Source of the DNA: Cycas panzhihuaensis
Lineage: Eukaryota; Cycadophyta
DNA: 64,000 bases
NCBI GenBank assembly: GCA_023213395.1
Contig: CM041465.1
Span: forward strand, 185,697,741 to 185,761,740
Reading direction: 5' to 3'
Part shown: positions 1 through 11,165 of the stretch, piece after piece
Layout of the letters: each line of letters opens with the position of its first letter
Numbering within the stretch: the first letter of the stretch is position 1
Translations under genes and position numbers: made by a program
Notes under the pieces: model-generated
Told to the model about the DNA's origin: nothing
Seen by the model: the letters and a program-made list of their open reading frames with translations, nothing else
Database searches by the model: none

Positions 1-344
1 TGGACCTGACCTTACTATCCAATGTGATTTAATTACATAAAAGGATCCATCAATACATTATCATCATGAATTTACATAAATGAGAAGAAATTGAGGAGAT
101 ATTACAATGTTTTAACAATTAAAGAATAAACTAAATCTAGTTCTTCATACCAGTCTAATTCATAACCAAGTATTTTAAGGCAAGTTGATTCTAAGCTAAA
201 AGCTCTGATGATTAATTATTATAACAAAAGCGTTAAAAAATTCCATTAATGACTATGTACATATAACCTCAAAGAAGTTGCCTATATGGTATTTGAAAAC
301 CATTTTGGATGTTAATTTATCATAAATAAGTGGGAAGCACAAAT
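1..344. other. AT-rich sequence, nothing recognised
   Basis: I see no gene, RNA or clear repeat here. It may be more of the decayed copia pol gene that continues from 345, but the reading frames are too broken to say. Confidence 0.4.
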
Positions 345-754
345 TATTTTAATACCTAAATTGATAAATATTTCTTAAAACATGGGTTTGTAAGATAAGT
401 AAGTGACTCAATCTTCTACATCAAAGTTTAAGATAATAAGGATGTGATCTATATGATTTTGTATATTGATGACTTCACAAAAATAGGAAACAATGCTTCA
501 TTGATTAATGGCTTGAAGGCAAGTTTGAAACAAAACTTTAAAATAATATATCTTAATTTGCTTTATTATTTTCTTATAGTAAAAATATGGTAAATACCTA
601 ATAAGATTTTTATTTTACAAGGAAAGTACACTTTAAAATTATTGAAGAGGGATAGGATGGAAGACTATAAATCAGTACCAACTCCTATGGAAACAAGGTT
701 CAAGTTATTATAATATGATACAAGAAAATAAGTTGATAGAACACTACTTAGATA
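345..754 (+). pseudogene. Ty1/copia reverse transcriptase remnant, left half
   Basis: Degenerate reading frames with several stops still show copia RT signatures: a K-[IL]-[DN]-K-Y-F-like stretch near 362-380, then a YIDD box (ILYIDDFT, a variant of YVDD) near 455-480, then a SVPTPME block near 673-692 corresponding to the copia P-x-x-T-P-M segment before RNase H. The frame breaks off at 754, where a gypsy element is inserted; the continuation is at 10550. No LTR of this element is visible to the left, so the 5' part lies outside the window or is lost. It cannot make a working enzyme. Confidence 0.75.
750..754. repeat. Target-site duplication AGATA, left copy
   Basis: AGATA directly precedes the 5' LTR of the gypsy element and is repeated directly after its 3' LTR at 10545-10549. 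Five bases is the usual length for LTR-retrotransposon integration. Removing the element and one copy leaves a continuous copia reading frame, which supports these borders. Confidence 0.85.
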
Positions 755-3238
755 ATGTTTCCCTATTGGGAATGGACTCGAGACACATCGGCCGAGGTTT
801 GTTCAGGTATATGTTCTTACTTTTCTTACTTACGAGTGCTAGGGTAGTCTAGAATAGTTTGATTGACATATGCCTGCCAACATGCATTTGTTTGATTGCC
901 TGCTCATAACGCATGTGCCTAATGGCACCCTCGACTATGACGACTCACAGTGGGCATTCCCAGTAATGCGACACCAGATGGCATCTGACCACTCACGATG
1001 TCTCCATGGTCTCTCGGAATGCTCTTGCCGGTTTGTGTGTTCTTGTTATAACGTGCCACTTATCTTAAATCTTTCCTAAGCCCTGGTTTAACCCTTAGAT
1101 AGGACTCTTTGCAGTTTTGGATACTTGCCCTACCTAGGCCTTCCCCCAATTGATGTATTTCAGGCTTAGCCCCTGACCTAGTCCCAAAAACCTGATTTTT
1201 ATGTTGTATTTTTTTCTTTTTTAAATTCGGGTTGATACCGCGGTAAACTAAGCTGATCTGCAGAGTTCTGCGGATTACACGAGTTCTTGCAGATCACTGC
1301 TTAAAATTTAAAAAAGAAAGCACGACGATTTCCGCGTTTTTCACGGGATTACCAGGTGGCTCCGTCGATTGGGCGCCCGAGGCCCCAACGTTCACTTGCT
1401 ATGACCAAGGCATAAAAGCCTTTTTTTATTCATTTTGGATGATTCTTGGGTTCACTTTTTGAGTTTTCTAAGAACAACTCTTCAAAAAAAGGACAAGGAA
1501 AAGACACATTGAAAGAAGAACTCCTCTTACAACAGTTGGACAGAGGTGAAGTGGGTCATACCAAATGAGTTGCGAGCCATTGTTGCCCCCTACGGAGCTC
1601 CATCACAAGTACCACTCTCCCTCACAAATACTCAAAGCTTCAAGGGATTTCCTCGCCAAAAGACCACTCTAAGGACCCATTTTCAAGCTCCCAACTTGCA
1701 TGGAGTTTCACTCTTCTGCCCTCTTGCAAAGGACACCCAACACCACCTCTTAGACATTGCTTGTGCTGCTGCTCCAAGTGGCCAAGTGAATGCATCCATG
1801 CTCTCCTCCATTCAAGGTATTTCTTGCTTCTTGTTGGTGCTTTTTCCTTGTTTTTTGATGGTTCTACTTGCAATTTCCTTCCTCTCTTTTGCATATACTT
1901 TCTTTGGGATCTTCTTTTGTCATTGGATGCAAGTAATCTTGGCTAGTGGTGACTTACTATAGCGCTGCCCTAGATTGGTTACATTTCTTTGCATTTCCTT
2001 GAGACTCATCCTTCCCCTTCTAGCTTTCTCTTTCACCATTTTCTAAGCTAGTCGGTATAAAGGGTTTCACGCGAGGATTAGAGGGAGATAGGCGGGGTTC
2101 CGTCCCCCATTGCCGTCCTTCTCCCCAAGGGTTGATCCCTTGTCCTCTCTCCCCTTTATCACCCGCGCTTTCTTAGGAAAGCAGAGTTAGGGAAACCTAA
2201 GAGAGCTGGTTTGAGTTCTTTTCCCTTGGTGTAGGCAACCTGTCACTACCTGTCTCACCTCGTTACCTGCTAGCAATACCTTCCTGACCCGTGGAGACCT
2301 CTCGTGGGTGAGTTAGCCATCCAGGCTATACTCAATCCCATATAGTACATTTTATGGTGCATGATAGTTTGTATGCTTCCGAGTGCAGTGTTGTTTCATT
2401 TTTGTTACGTGTTGGTGCGTAACTTGATTTCTCTAGTTTAGTTGATTTCATTTCAGTATATACATATATGTCTTGTCATGCTTTACCCTCTCTCCGAGAG
2501 GAAGGCATTCTCTGTTTGTTTGCAGGATCACGTCAGAGGGAGTGGTGTATGAGATCAACTCGTTGCTGGTCGGCTCTCGCGCGGTATTTCTTCTCCCTTT
2601 TCGTTTCGAACTTTGCTTTCCGTCCTTTCCTTTTATTCAGTCTTTGCATGCCCTAGGGGAGGTAAGTAAACCCCCTTCGTCGCCTCCGATCGACGTTGCA
2701 TGCGTGGAGGAGAGAGGAAATGAGCGCAACCGAGAAAGAGGATCCGCACTTCAACCTCAACCGTCGGATCCAGGTATTCCTCGCGTTTCCTTTATTTTTC
2801 CCTTTTTTATCATTCTTACTTTTTTTGTAAAAGAGAAGGAAACATAAAGGAAAAAGGAAATAGTCTTTTATTTCACGTTTACTTTTCATCAGTTTCTTTT
2901 ACTTTGCATTACATAGAGACGAAGACAGTTTACGTTGTATTTCCCAAACCATACCTTACTTCACACCGCTGCATGTTGATTACATTGCCCTCTCGTTGCC
3001 TTCTCATTACCTTGAGAAGCCGCAACGCCGTGAGGTTTCCTTTTCCTTCCGGCCATCAGAAGGGTAGGAAGGCCTCGTATTTTGCACGGCTACACAGGAG
3101 CAACCAGCACCTTGCGATCCGTGCCCGCTGGCGCCTGAGGCGACCGCGAGGTGAGTTCCTCGCTGTCTAGCCCAGTCAGTGTTGTGTTTTTTATTTCTTT
3201 GCTAGACGTTGGATCACCGCCCCGTGGAGAGCGTTTCA
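755..3238 (+). repeat. 5' LTR of the gypsy element (2.48 kb)
   Basis: Matches 8077-10544 along its length: both begin ATGTTTCCC and end GAGAGCGTTTC followed by A or G. The 5' border is ATG or TG at 755/756. A TATA-like palindromic AAGGCATAAAAGCCTT lies near 1408-1424 and is also in the other LTR, so it is a candidate promoter. Open frames inside (for example 1546-1962) appear in both LTRs in shifted form and look non-coding. The two LTRs differ by C-to-T changes and many 1-3-base indels in CCTG, CAG and CG contexts. Confidence 0.9.
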
Positions 3239-3239
3239 C

Positions 3240-3258
3240 TGGCGACCATACTGGGGAC
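3240..3258 (+). promoter_or_regulatory. Probable tRNA primer binding site
   Basis: TGGCGACCATACTGGGGAC starts two bases after the 5' LTR. It resembles the TGGCGAC...CTGGGGA primer sites of plant Tat/Ogre gypsy elements, usually assigned to an arginine tRNA. The exact tRNA was not checked. Confidence 0.65.
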
Positions 3259-3507
3259 TGCCAGTAAGGGAGCTAAATCTGCTTCCTCTTCTTGTTGGTG
3301 TTCTTGCCTCTAGGTAGGTTCGCATTCTGTGTTTTCAGTTGGGCAACCCCAGCTGCGTTTCGTTCTTCCTTTCCTTTCCTTTTAGTTCCTCCTAACGGCT
3401 CGCCCAGGCGTTGCATGCGACGTTTCTCGCGTCGCTTGCGAGGCTTCTTGCCGTTGTTGGAAGACCAATCGTCTCGTTCCCCTCCGGCGTCGAATCCCGA
3501 TTCGACC

Positions 3508-5675
3508 ATGGAAGGTTATCCTTCTGATTGGACATACCGCCCCATGACTTTGGGACTCGGGAGTTCCTTCATCCGTTCGAATCGCCCATGAGGGCGATGA
3601 TTCCATCTACTACCCGGATGACCATTTCCACCCAGATGACTTTCAGCCTTTCGCCCAAGCGGCAGAAGATTTGGACCCTCACGAGACTCGCCACCCTACT
3701 GACGAGCCTCACGAGGGGCGCCCCGAAGGATCCCCTACTTTCGAAGTCCCTTCGACCTCGTATGGCTATGAGGATACCCCTCCCGCCGACGCGGTCGAGG
3801 CGCTTAGTGAGTGCTTTCGAGCACGGCTCGTCGGTAGCATCCTAGATGGTTTGCAGAAATGCTACGCAACGTAGCATCTTCTTCGTCCATGCCTGCGTCA
3901 TCTACAACGATCGACGCTCCTACCCGCGCGTACACTTCCTATGCCGTGTCTACCCCGACTCCCAAGGAGAGTGTCGCGCACTGCTTCCAATCGTGATCCT
4001 ACTTCCTCGGGGCCTGCTCGTGGTGTGTCTTTCCCTCAACTCAGGGTTAGTATGACATGCCCTAGCCAACGCACGCGCGCCACCTCCGAACGTGAGGCAT
4101 GCGTTCCCCTAGTAGGCCTCGTGGTCCCTACTAGTGCAGCCGTCGTTAGCCATGTAGGACCCACTCCTACATACATCCAAAACCCGATTGGTGGTTCTTC
4201 TCTTTACGTGCCCTCAGGTTACACTACTTAACCTTGGGGGCAAGGCAAGGGAAGCCATCTCCTGTTTATGGGTGGACCCGTTGCACCCATATGGGGTCGC
4301 GCCACCCTACGGGTGGCCCATATGGGCAAAACCCGGTCCCTCATCCTCTGCTTCCATCGTCCAACAACTCCCATTGTTGGGTCATCGCCATGAGGCGTGC
4401 CTCTTTTCAAAGCTTTTACCCGGCCCCCTTTCCAACAAGGGCCTTTTCCCAAGGAGGGATGGGTATACCACCCCATCCATTTCTTCTGGGTTGTCGACCC
4501 ATTAGCCCAAGCAAGGACACGTCCTTTCGTGGACTATAGGTCGACGCCATTGTCTATCGAGGCGCCGAGGACTAACTGCGCCTCACCCTCCTGAGTTCCC
4601 AAATTCGATGGGACTTCGTCGCAAGACCCAACCGAGCATGTCGCGACTTCTCGATGACGTGCATCGATTATTGGGCTTACGACCATATACTCATAAAGCT
4701 ATTCGCGGTCCTTGCGAGGCGATACCCTCAAGTGGTTTACCGCCTTTCGCCCATTCAATCTCCTCATTCCAAAGAACTAATGGGACGAGTTCGTCAACTA
4801 CTTTGATGTAGCCCGCCCATTCGAGAGCGGAGAATGAAGGCGCTCGTCGCTTAAACAAGGTCACAATGAGATGAATCGTAACTTTGTGCGACGTTTCACG
4901 ATCTTCTTCACTCCACCAAGGCTACGTTGCCTGAGGAGTTGAAGAGGGATCTCTTCGTCAATGCACCGCCCGGTGCATGTGGAAGTCCTCAAGATGGGGG
5001 CGACCACGTGTGACTCCGCCATCACGAGGTGTTTAGCTTTGGAGGCCATTGAGATCCAAGCAGGACTCAAGAAACCTCCCAAGCCCTCGCAACGTCGCGA
5101 GGTGCCTCCTCCAGCAAAGGAGACCACACCTTCGCAACCCGCTAGGTCCACCTCTCATCCGACTGAGAGGACCCTAGATCCCCTTACTTCCGCTTATTCG
5201 CTCATTTGAGCGCCACGATGAAGGAGTTAAAACTCCAACCTCTTTCGCCGCCAACCTCCCATAAACCCGTCCGGCAGACTTTTCATGCGATGCCCCAAAG
5301 GGGCAACACCCGATCTTCTCAAGGGGATGATCGATCCTCCTTGAGAAGAGGTGGTGTTCCATCCACGGGGAGTGTTTCCATGACGATTCGCGTTGCCGGG
5401 TACAGTACCCATGCGACGCCCATTGGCGACTCGTCCCAAGCGGACATCGAGGCCTAACCTCGATCAGCCCATTCATAGAGACCCGTTCCCCAAACATGGA
5501 GAACGTGGTCGCGATGTTCAACAAAGATACAGTCAGAATCGGGATAGGTCCCCCGATTCTCGCCCTTCGCATGGTAGAGGGAAGGGTGTGCGAAGGTCAT
5601 CTTCCCCTTTGCGCTCCCCTGACCGCCGTGCTCCATCACCTTCGCGGTCACTTCTGAGGAAAGAAGGTTGTCCAA
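3508..5675 (+). pseudogene. Degenerate gypsy gag
   Basis: A likely start is the ATG at 3508 (MEGYPSDWTYRP). Coding sequence then continues in several frames: an acidic stretch with repeated D, H and P (about 3590-3870), a proline-rich part (3900-4600), and a gag-core-like block (about 4660-5210) with LPEELKRDLF near 4930-4960 and QAGLKKPPKPSQRR near 5059. An R/S/D-rich tail (5210-5670) follows. Gag would coat the RNA and form the particle. I assign it by position before the protease and by composition; no zinc knuckle is visible. The many frame changes over a GC-rich region with few in-frame stops suggest small indels, real or from consensus errors. Confidence 0.6.
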
Positions 5676-6602
5676 TTGCTTGAGACCACTCCGTTATATG
5701 CCTTAACCCGGTCCCAAGCTGCTAAAGAGGCAGTCGGTGCCTCTTCATCCACATCTCACCCTGATCCTCTTCCGGAAGCCGTTCCTCCGGAGATTCCTGC
5801 GCTTCCCAAGACTATTCCCGTCCGGCCGGTGAGATTCGACTTTAGAAGGGTGCTTACCCAACCCACAGGGAAGGGTAAGCCCTTTTCTATCGTTGACGAG
5901 CTCTACACCGTCACCGCGGGAATGTCTTTGATGGACGTCTTGAGAAGCTGCCCTGACAGTGCTCTTCTTCTTGAAGCTCTTGGCCAACAAGATGCTTCCA
6001 TCCATGCGATAGGTGCTACCTCTCATGGGCCACCTGTCATCTCATTTGATCCCAGAGATCTCCCATCTCCCAGCAAGCGGGAGAAGCTTTTGCATTACCC
6101 GTTCGTCATTACCATTGACACTCTTGATTGTATCATAAAGAGGACCATTGTAGACAATGGCTCATCGGTTAACGCTATACCTGCGCGTATGCTCAAGGAG
6201 CTAGGCATAGTAGCTCTTGAGTCTGTCCCTTGGAAATGCCAAGGGTATGATGGGATCGCTAAGTCCCCTCCGGGGCGATCTCCCTATCGCTCACCTTAGA
6301 AGGGAAAAGCATTTCATCGAGTTGCTGTACTCGATGTTGACGTAGAGTACAACCTCTTGTTGGGCCGACCATGGCTCGACCAGATAGGAGCAGTCTGCTC
6401 CACGCAATGGGGGCAACTTAAATTTGTCCATGAAGGACGAGTTAAAGTTGTCGCCGTGAGCCAATCTTTGTCTCACACCTCTCATCTAGCCGCCATCTTT
6501 GTTTTCAATGATGAAGATAGTGATCCCGAGGAGGCTACCCCTTGGTGGGACCTTTGTTTGAGAGACCGACCTTCATCGACGGACCCTATCTTGGTGCCAT
6601 GA
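5676..6602 (+). pseudogene. Gypsy retropepsin (aspartic protease) region, one frameshift
   Basis: Opens in frame at 5676-6299 and continues in another frame at 6310-6602. The first part has a basic and proline-rich linker, a YTVTAGMSLMDVL-type segment typical of Tat/Ogre polyproteins, and the catalytic motif VDNGSSVNAIPARML near 6151-6195 (D-N-G-S replacing the usual D-[ST]-G). The second part has YNLLLGRPWLDQIGAV near 6352-6395, the usual LGRPW(I/L) flap-side motif, then QLKFVHEG. The enzyme would cleave the Gag-Pro polyprotein. The single break near 6290-6310 is at a run of CTCCGGGGCG-like sequence, where indels are also seen between the LTRs. Confident for family, less so for function. Confidence 0.8.
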
Positions 6603-6605
6603 GCC

Positions 6606-7014
6606 AAACCTAGTTAGGTTTGCCCCTATCGGCGCAGGTGGTTACAGTTGCTTACCCTTCACGGGTGATTCTGATTCAGATAGTGAGGGTTATGGGCCCT
6701 CTTCTCGACGTGTCACCCTAGTTTCGCGAGCACTTAGGGGAATATCTCACGATATTCCGCTCTTCCCCATTCTACATTGGCTCGAGCCACCGGTCTTAAA
6801 CCGACCATTTATTTTACCTTCTCGGCCTCCTCGGCGGTTTCACGTGGCGCCCGTCGACGAGCCACTCGTGAGGCACTTCTTCTTCACGCCTAGATCCTTA
6901 CCGCGGACTAAAGCCACTCTTACTTGTATGCAACCTTGCCCGCGCGATGCAGGTGTGCGGTCCGTGCACTCATCGATTCGGACCATAGCAAGTTTCTTGG
7001 TAGGCTGGCCACAC
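6606..7014 (+). pseudogene. Open acidic/arginine-rich extension after the protease
   Basis: One frame is open from about 6606 to the stop at 7012-7014, with no obvious ATG, one base out of frame with the protease end. It begins EPNLVRFAPIGAGGYSC, has an acidic GDSDSDSEG run near 6667-6694, then hydrophobic and arginine/proline-rich sequence. In Tat/Ogre elements a spacer lies between protease and reverse transcriptase; this may be what is left of it, with everything after it deleted. I do not recognise a domain. Confidence 0.4.
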
Positions 7015-7116
7015 TAGGTCTACTCTGCATCACCTATTTCCTACCCTACGTGTGACTACCCCTACCTTTATGGGGTCTAGGCACACCTCTTCCTCTCTTC
7101 TTGCTCAAAGCAGGCC

Positions 7117-7344
7117 TAAACTACCATTTTAAATTGTTTCCATTCCTCCCAACCACGGGTTGAATGGCAATTTAAGATGGATTCTTGCTCAAGCGAGTTT
7201 AAACTACCATTTTAAATTGTTTCCATTCCTCCCAACCATGAGTTGAATGGCAATTTAAAATGGATTCTTCTAAAATGAGCCTAAACTACCATCTTGAATT
7301 GTCCCCATTTCTCCCCCCGCGGCTTGAATGGCAATTCAAGGTGG
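7117..7344 (+). repeat. Three tandem 82-83-bp repeats, each a 13-bp-stem hairpin
   Basis: TAAACTACC recurs at 7117, 7200 and 7282. Each unit holds inverted arms of 13 bp separated by 31-32 bases: 7124-7136 with 7168-7180, 7207-7219 with 7251-7263, 7289-7301 with 7332-7344. The middle unit pairs perfectly (CCATTTTAAATTG with CAATTTAAAATGG). The third unit has changed two pairs on both sides (T-A to C-G and A-T to G-C), and the first has a T.G wobble at one of these places. A shorter inner stem (CAACC with GGTTG) is visible in unit 1. A role in RNA packaging or stability is inference. Confidence 0.85.
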
Positions 7345-8076
7345 ACTCTTGTTCCTTTTTAGGTTCCTCCCGTGGAACCCGCGTTCCGTGTACTCTTGGG
7401 AACCTTTGTCTTCCTATTTTGGGCATCCCCAAACTAGACGACGCTATGGAGTATCATTACTCCCTTTTTCATGCTTGTCTTCCTTCACATATTCCGCTAT
7501 GCTCCCACGTGGACGTGCATGTCGCCCTATCTTCTAACCTCACACCTCTCAATCACCTCGCTACGGTGGATGTGTGTGCTCTGTTAGATATATGGCCATA
7601 CACGGAAGGAAACACATGCATCTACATATTTACAAAATCTACATATTCAGCATATCACGAGGCACCTCAATGCCGAGGGCCGACCTCGTCGCCTCATCTT
7701 TGAGCGCCGCCTCCCTCTTCTTGATGATTGCCCTTGAGGCTCGCCCGGCCCGTGCCCAAGCCTCCAACTAGTTAGATGTACCTGCTCTACCTTGTCCGAT
7801 GCCCTCTTACTTCACGTTGCACCTTGGCAACGGGGGGGGCATCCTGTTTTACTGCTTACTTTAGCTTCAGGTTGATGATTGGATGACACATAGGCAGCCC
7901 CTACGTTGTCCTCGTCTCTGTCTCCCTTGTCCACGCGTTCCACCACGACGCTTGCCTACGCCCTTGGTCCACGTCCGTTCCTTATTGTTTTATCTATATA
8001 CGCATGTGCTACTTATACGATTGACAAGATTCGCCATCACATTACGCCCGAGCGGTGAGGCTCTGCTGCCGAGGCG
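7345..8076 (+). other. Non-coding 3' internal part of the gypsy element
   Basis: GC-rich sequence with no recognised domain. Open frames such as 7260-7703 run through the hairpin repeats and look accidental. A clear purine-rich polypurine tract is not visible just before the 3' LTR (GAGGCG at 8071-8076 at best), which is unusual. Confidence 0.45.
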
Positions 8077-10544
8077 ATGTTTCCCAACCATTGGGAATGG
8101 ACTCGAGACACATCCGCAGTTTGTTCGGTATATGTTCTTACTTTTCTTACTTATGAGTGCTAAGGTAGTCTAGAATAGCTTGATTGACATATGCCTGCCA
8201 ACATGCATTTGTTTGATTGCCTGCTCATAACGCATGTGCCCAATGGCACCCTCAACTATGATGACTCACAATGGGCATTCCCGATGAATGCGACACCGTG
8301 TATGGCATACTGACCACTCACGATGTCTCCATGGTCTCTAATGCTCTTGCCACGGCTTGTGTGTTCTTGTTATAACGTGCCACTTATCTTGCCAAATCCT
8401 TCCTAAGCCGGTTTAACCCTTAGATAGGACTCTTTGCAGTTTTGGGTACTTGCCTCACCGCCCAGGCCTTCCCCAATTGATGTATTTCGTGCTTAGCCCG
8501 ACTCTAGCCCCAAAAACCTGATTTTATGTTGTATTTTTTTCTCTTTTTAAATTCTGGTTGATACCGCGGTAAACTAAGCAGTACCACGGAGTTTGCAAAT
8601 GATCACAGTTCTTGCGCCAGACGATCGTTTAAAATTTAAAAAAGAAAACGACAGTTCGCGTTTTTCACGGGGATCGCGTGGCTCAGACGATTGGGCGCCC
8701 GAGGCCCCAACGTTCACTTGCTACGACCAAGGCATAAAAGCCTTTTTATTCATTTTGGATGATTCTTGGATTCACTTTTGAGTTTTCTAAGAGCAACTCT
8801 TCAAAAAGGACAAGGAAAAGACACATTGAAAGAAGAACTCCTCTTACAACAGCTTGGACAGAGATGAAGTGGGTGCTACACCGGAGTTGCGGGGCCATTC
8901 TTCACTGAGCTCCATCACAAGTACCACTCTCCCTCACAAATACTCAAAGCTTCAAGGGATTTCCTCACCAAAAGACCACTCCAAGAACCCATTTTCAAGC
9001 TCCCAACTTGCATGGAGTTTCACTCTTCTGCCCTCTTGCAAAGGACACCCAACACCACCTCTTAGACATTGCTTGGGCCGCTCCAAGTGGCCAAGTGAAT
9101 GCATGCATGCTCTCCTCTATTCAAGGTATTTCTTGCTTCTTGTTGGTGCTTTTTCTTTGTTTTTATGGTTCTACTTGTAATTTCCTTCCTCTCTTTTGCA
9201 TATACTTTCTTTGGGATCTTCTTTTGTCATTGGATGCAAGTAATCTTGGCTAGTGGTGGCTTACTATAGCGCTGCCCTAGATTGGTTATATTTCTTTGCA
9301 TTTCCTTGAGACTCATCCTTCCCCTTAGCTTTCTCTTTCCCCATTTTCTAAGCTAGTCGGTGATAAAGGGTTTCACGCGAGGATTAGAGGGAGATAGGTA
9401 GGGTTTCGTCCCCATTGCCGTCCTTCTCCCCAAGGGTTCCGTCCCTTGTTCTCTCTCCCCCTTTATCACCCGCGCTTTCTTAGGAAGCGGAGTCAGGGAA
9501 ACCTAGAGAGTCTGGTTTGAGTTCTTTTCCTTGGTGTAGGCAACTGTCACTACTGTCTCACCTCGTTACCTTAGCATTACCTTCCTGACCGTGGAGACCT
9601 CTCGTGGGTGAGTTAGCCATCCCGAGGCTATACTCAGTCCCATATAGTACATTTTATGGTGCATGACAGTTTGTATGCTTACCGTGCAATGTTGTTTCAT
9701 TTTTGTTACGTGTTGGTGCGTAACTTGATTTCTCTAGTTTAGTTGATTTCATTTCAGTATATACATATATGTCTTGTCGTGCTTCGTAGCCTCTCTCCCA
9801 AGAGGAAGGCGTTCTCTCTGTTTGTTTGCAGGATCACGTCAGAGGGAGTGGTGTACGAGATCAACCCGTTGCCAGTCGGCTCTCGCACGGTATTTCTTCT
9901 CCCTTTTCGTTTCGAACTTTGCTTTCCGTCCTTTCCTTTTATTCAGTCTTTGCATGCCCTAGGGGAGGTAAGTAAACCCCCTTCGTCGCCTCCGATCGAC
10001 GTTGCATGCGTGGAGGAGAGAGGAAAGGAGCGCAACCGAGAAAGAGGATCCGCACTTCAACCTCAACTGCCGGATCCAGGTATTCCTCGCGTTTCCTTTG
10101 TTTTTCCCTTTTTTATCATTCTTGCTTTTTTTGTAAAAGAGAAGGAAACATAAAGGAAAAAGGAAATAGTCTTTTATTTCACGTTTACTTTTCTATACTG
10201 TTTCTTTTACTTTGCATTACATAGAGACAGAAGACCTGTTTACGTTGTATTTCCCAAACCATACCTTACTTCACACCCGTTGCACGTTGATTCTGTTGTC
10301 CTCTCGTTGCCTTCTCATTACCTTGAGAAGCCGCCTTGAGGTTTCCTTTTCCTTCCCGCCATCCAAGGGTAGGAAGACCTCGTGTTTGCACCCGCCACCG
10401 AGCAACCAGCACCTCAGTAGTCCGTGCAGCTCGGCGACGCGGACGTCCTGCGAGGTATGATCCTCGCTATCTAGCTCAGTGAGCATAGTATCTTTGTGCC
10501 CTTCCCGCTAGACGTTGGATCACCGCCCCGCGGAGAGCGTTTCG
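8077..10544 (+). repeat. 3' LTR of the gypsy element (2.47 kb)
   Basis: Partner of 755-3238 and followed by the target-site copy AGATA at 10545-10549. It carries the same TATA-like AAGGCATAAAAGCC near 8729 and the same GTAAGTAAACCCCC donor-like sequence near 9968. Differences from the 5' LTR are short indels and transitions spread along the length. Confidence 0.9.
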
Positions 10545-10549
10545 AGATA
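10545..10549. repeat. Target-site duplication AGATA, right copy
   Basis: Right-hand copy of the five-base duplication at 750-754. Confidence 0.85.
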
Positions 10550-11165
10550 GCTAGGTAGAAGTTTACTTTATTAGACTATAAATATATCTGATATACATAT
10601 GCAATAGTGATTATGTTAAGATTCATGCAAAATCCTAAGTAGTGTTATTGGTTAGTAACAAAGAGGATCCTTATATATATTTGAATAGAACATTACAATA
10701 AGGACTTATATTTACTAAATACGCAGATCTCTAGCTTTAAGGATATTTTGATTTAGATTAGATAGGTTATGTTGATAATAGGTATTCTATATCAACATAT
10801 TGTTTTAATCTTGGAATAACAATAGTTTCTTTGTGCAACAAAAAATAACTAACCATTACACTTTCACCAATAGAAGTAGAGTGAAATATTACAATTGCAA
10901 CAATATGCAAAGTAGTATAGTTGAAGAGGATATTAGCATATTTAGGACTTCATTATGACCATGCGAGAAAGCTTATATTATGATAATTAAAGTATATTAA
11001 AGATGACAAAGAATCTAATTTATCATGCTCGTATTAAACACAATGAGATCCATCATCACTTCATCATTGAATAAATATTTCTTTGATTATTGCATATGTC
11101 CTCAACAAACATTTAACATGTGATAAATTCAAGAAGTTTAGAGAAGACATTGGTGTGAAAGCAAA
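10550..11165 (+). pseudogene. Ty1/copia RT end and RNase H remnant, right half
   Basis: Continues the copia frame broken at 754. Right after the target site comes a degraded G-R-S-L-L-Y...I-S-D-I block, the copia VGSLLY...RPDI segment. An RNase H-like GYVDNR-type stretch follows near 10765-10800, then TITLSPIEVE (normally TISLSTIEAE) near 10855-10885, and a C-terminal LTCDKFKKFREDIGV near 11112-11160, the usual copia pol end. Many stops make it non-functional. Together with 345-754 it is one old element interrupted by the gypsy insertion. Confidence 0.75.

Larger units (their letters stand above)
755..10544 (+). mobile_element. Non-autonomous Ty3/gypsy element (Tat/Ogre-like), gag-protease only
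   Basis: A 9.8-kb element bounded by direct LTRs of about 2.48 kb and flanked by AGATA. A primer-site-like sequence follows the 5' LTR at 3240. The internal 4.8 kb holds degenerate gag (3508-5675) and an aspartic protease with DNGSS and LGRPW motifs (5676-6602), but no reverse transcriptase, RNase H or integrase, so it would need enzymes from another element. Known groups of this architecture are LARDs and TR-GAG elements. It is clearly richer in G+C than the flanking AT-rich DNA. It is nested inside an older copia pol gene. Whether the frame breaks in gag are real or consensus errors is open. Confidence 0.85.

Noticed and set aside
1546-1962. 138-codon open frame in the gypsy 5' LTR, with similar frames at 8854-9253
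   Set aside because: Frames shift between the two LTR copies and show no domain; best explained as non-coding LTR.
2473-2847. 124- and 136-codon open frames in both gypsy LTRs (2473-2847, 9743-10153) as a possible LTR-encoded protein
   Set aside because: Similar sequence is expected because the LTRs are copies; the starts differ, codon pattern is not convincing and there is no family match I can name.
7260-7703. 147-codon open frame after the gypsy protease
   Set aside because: Its first part runs through the hairpin repeat; no domain, and out of frame with gag-pro.
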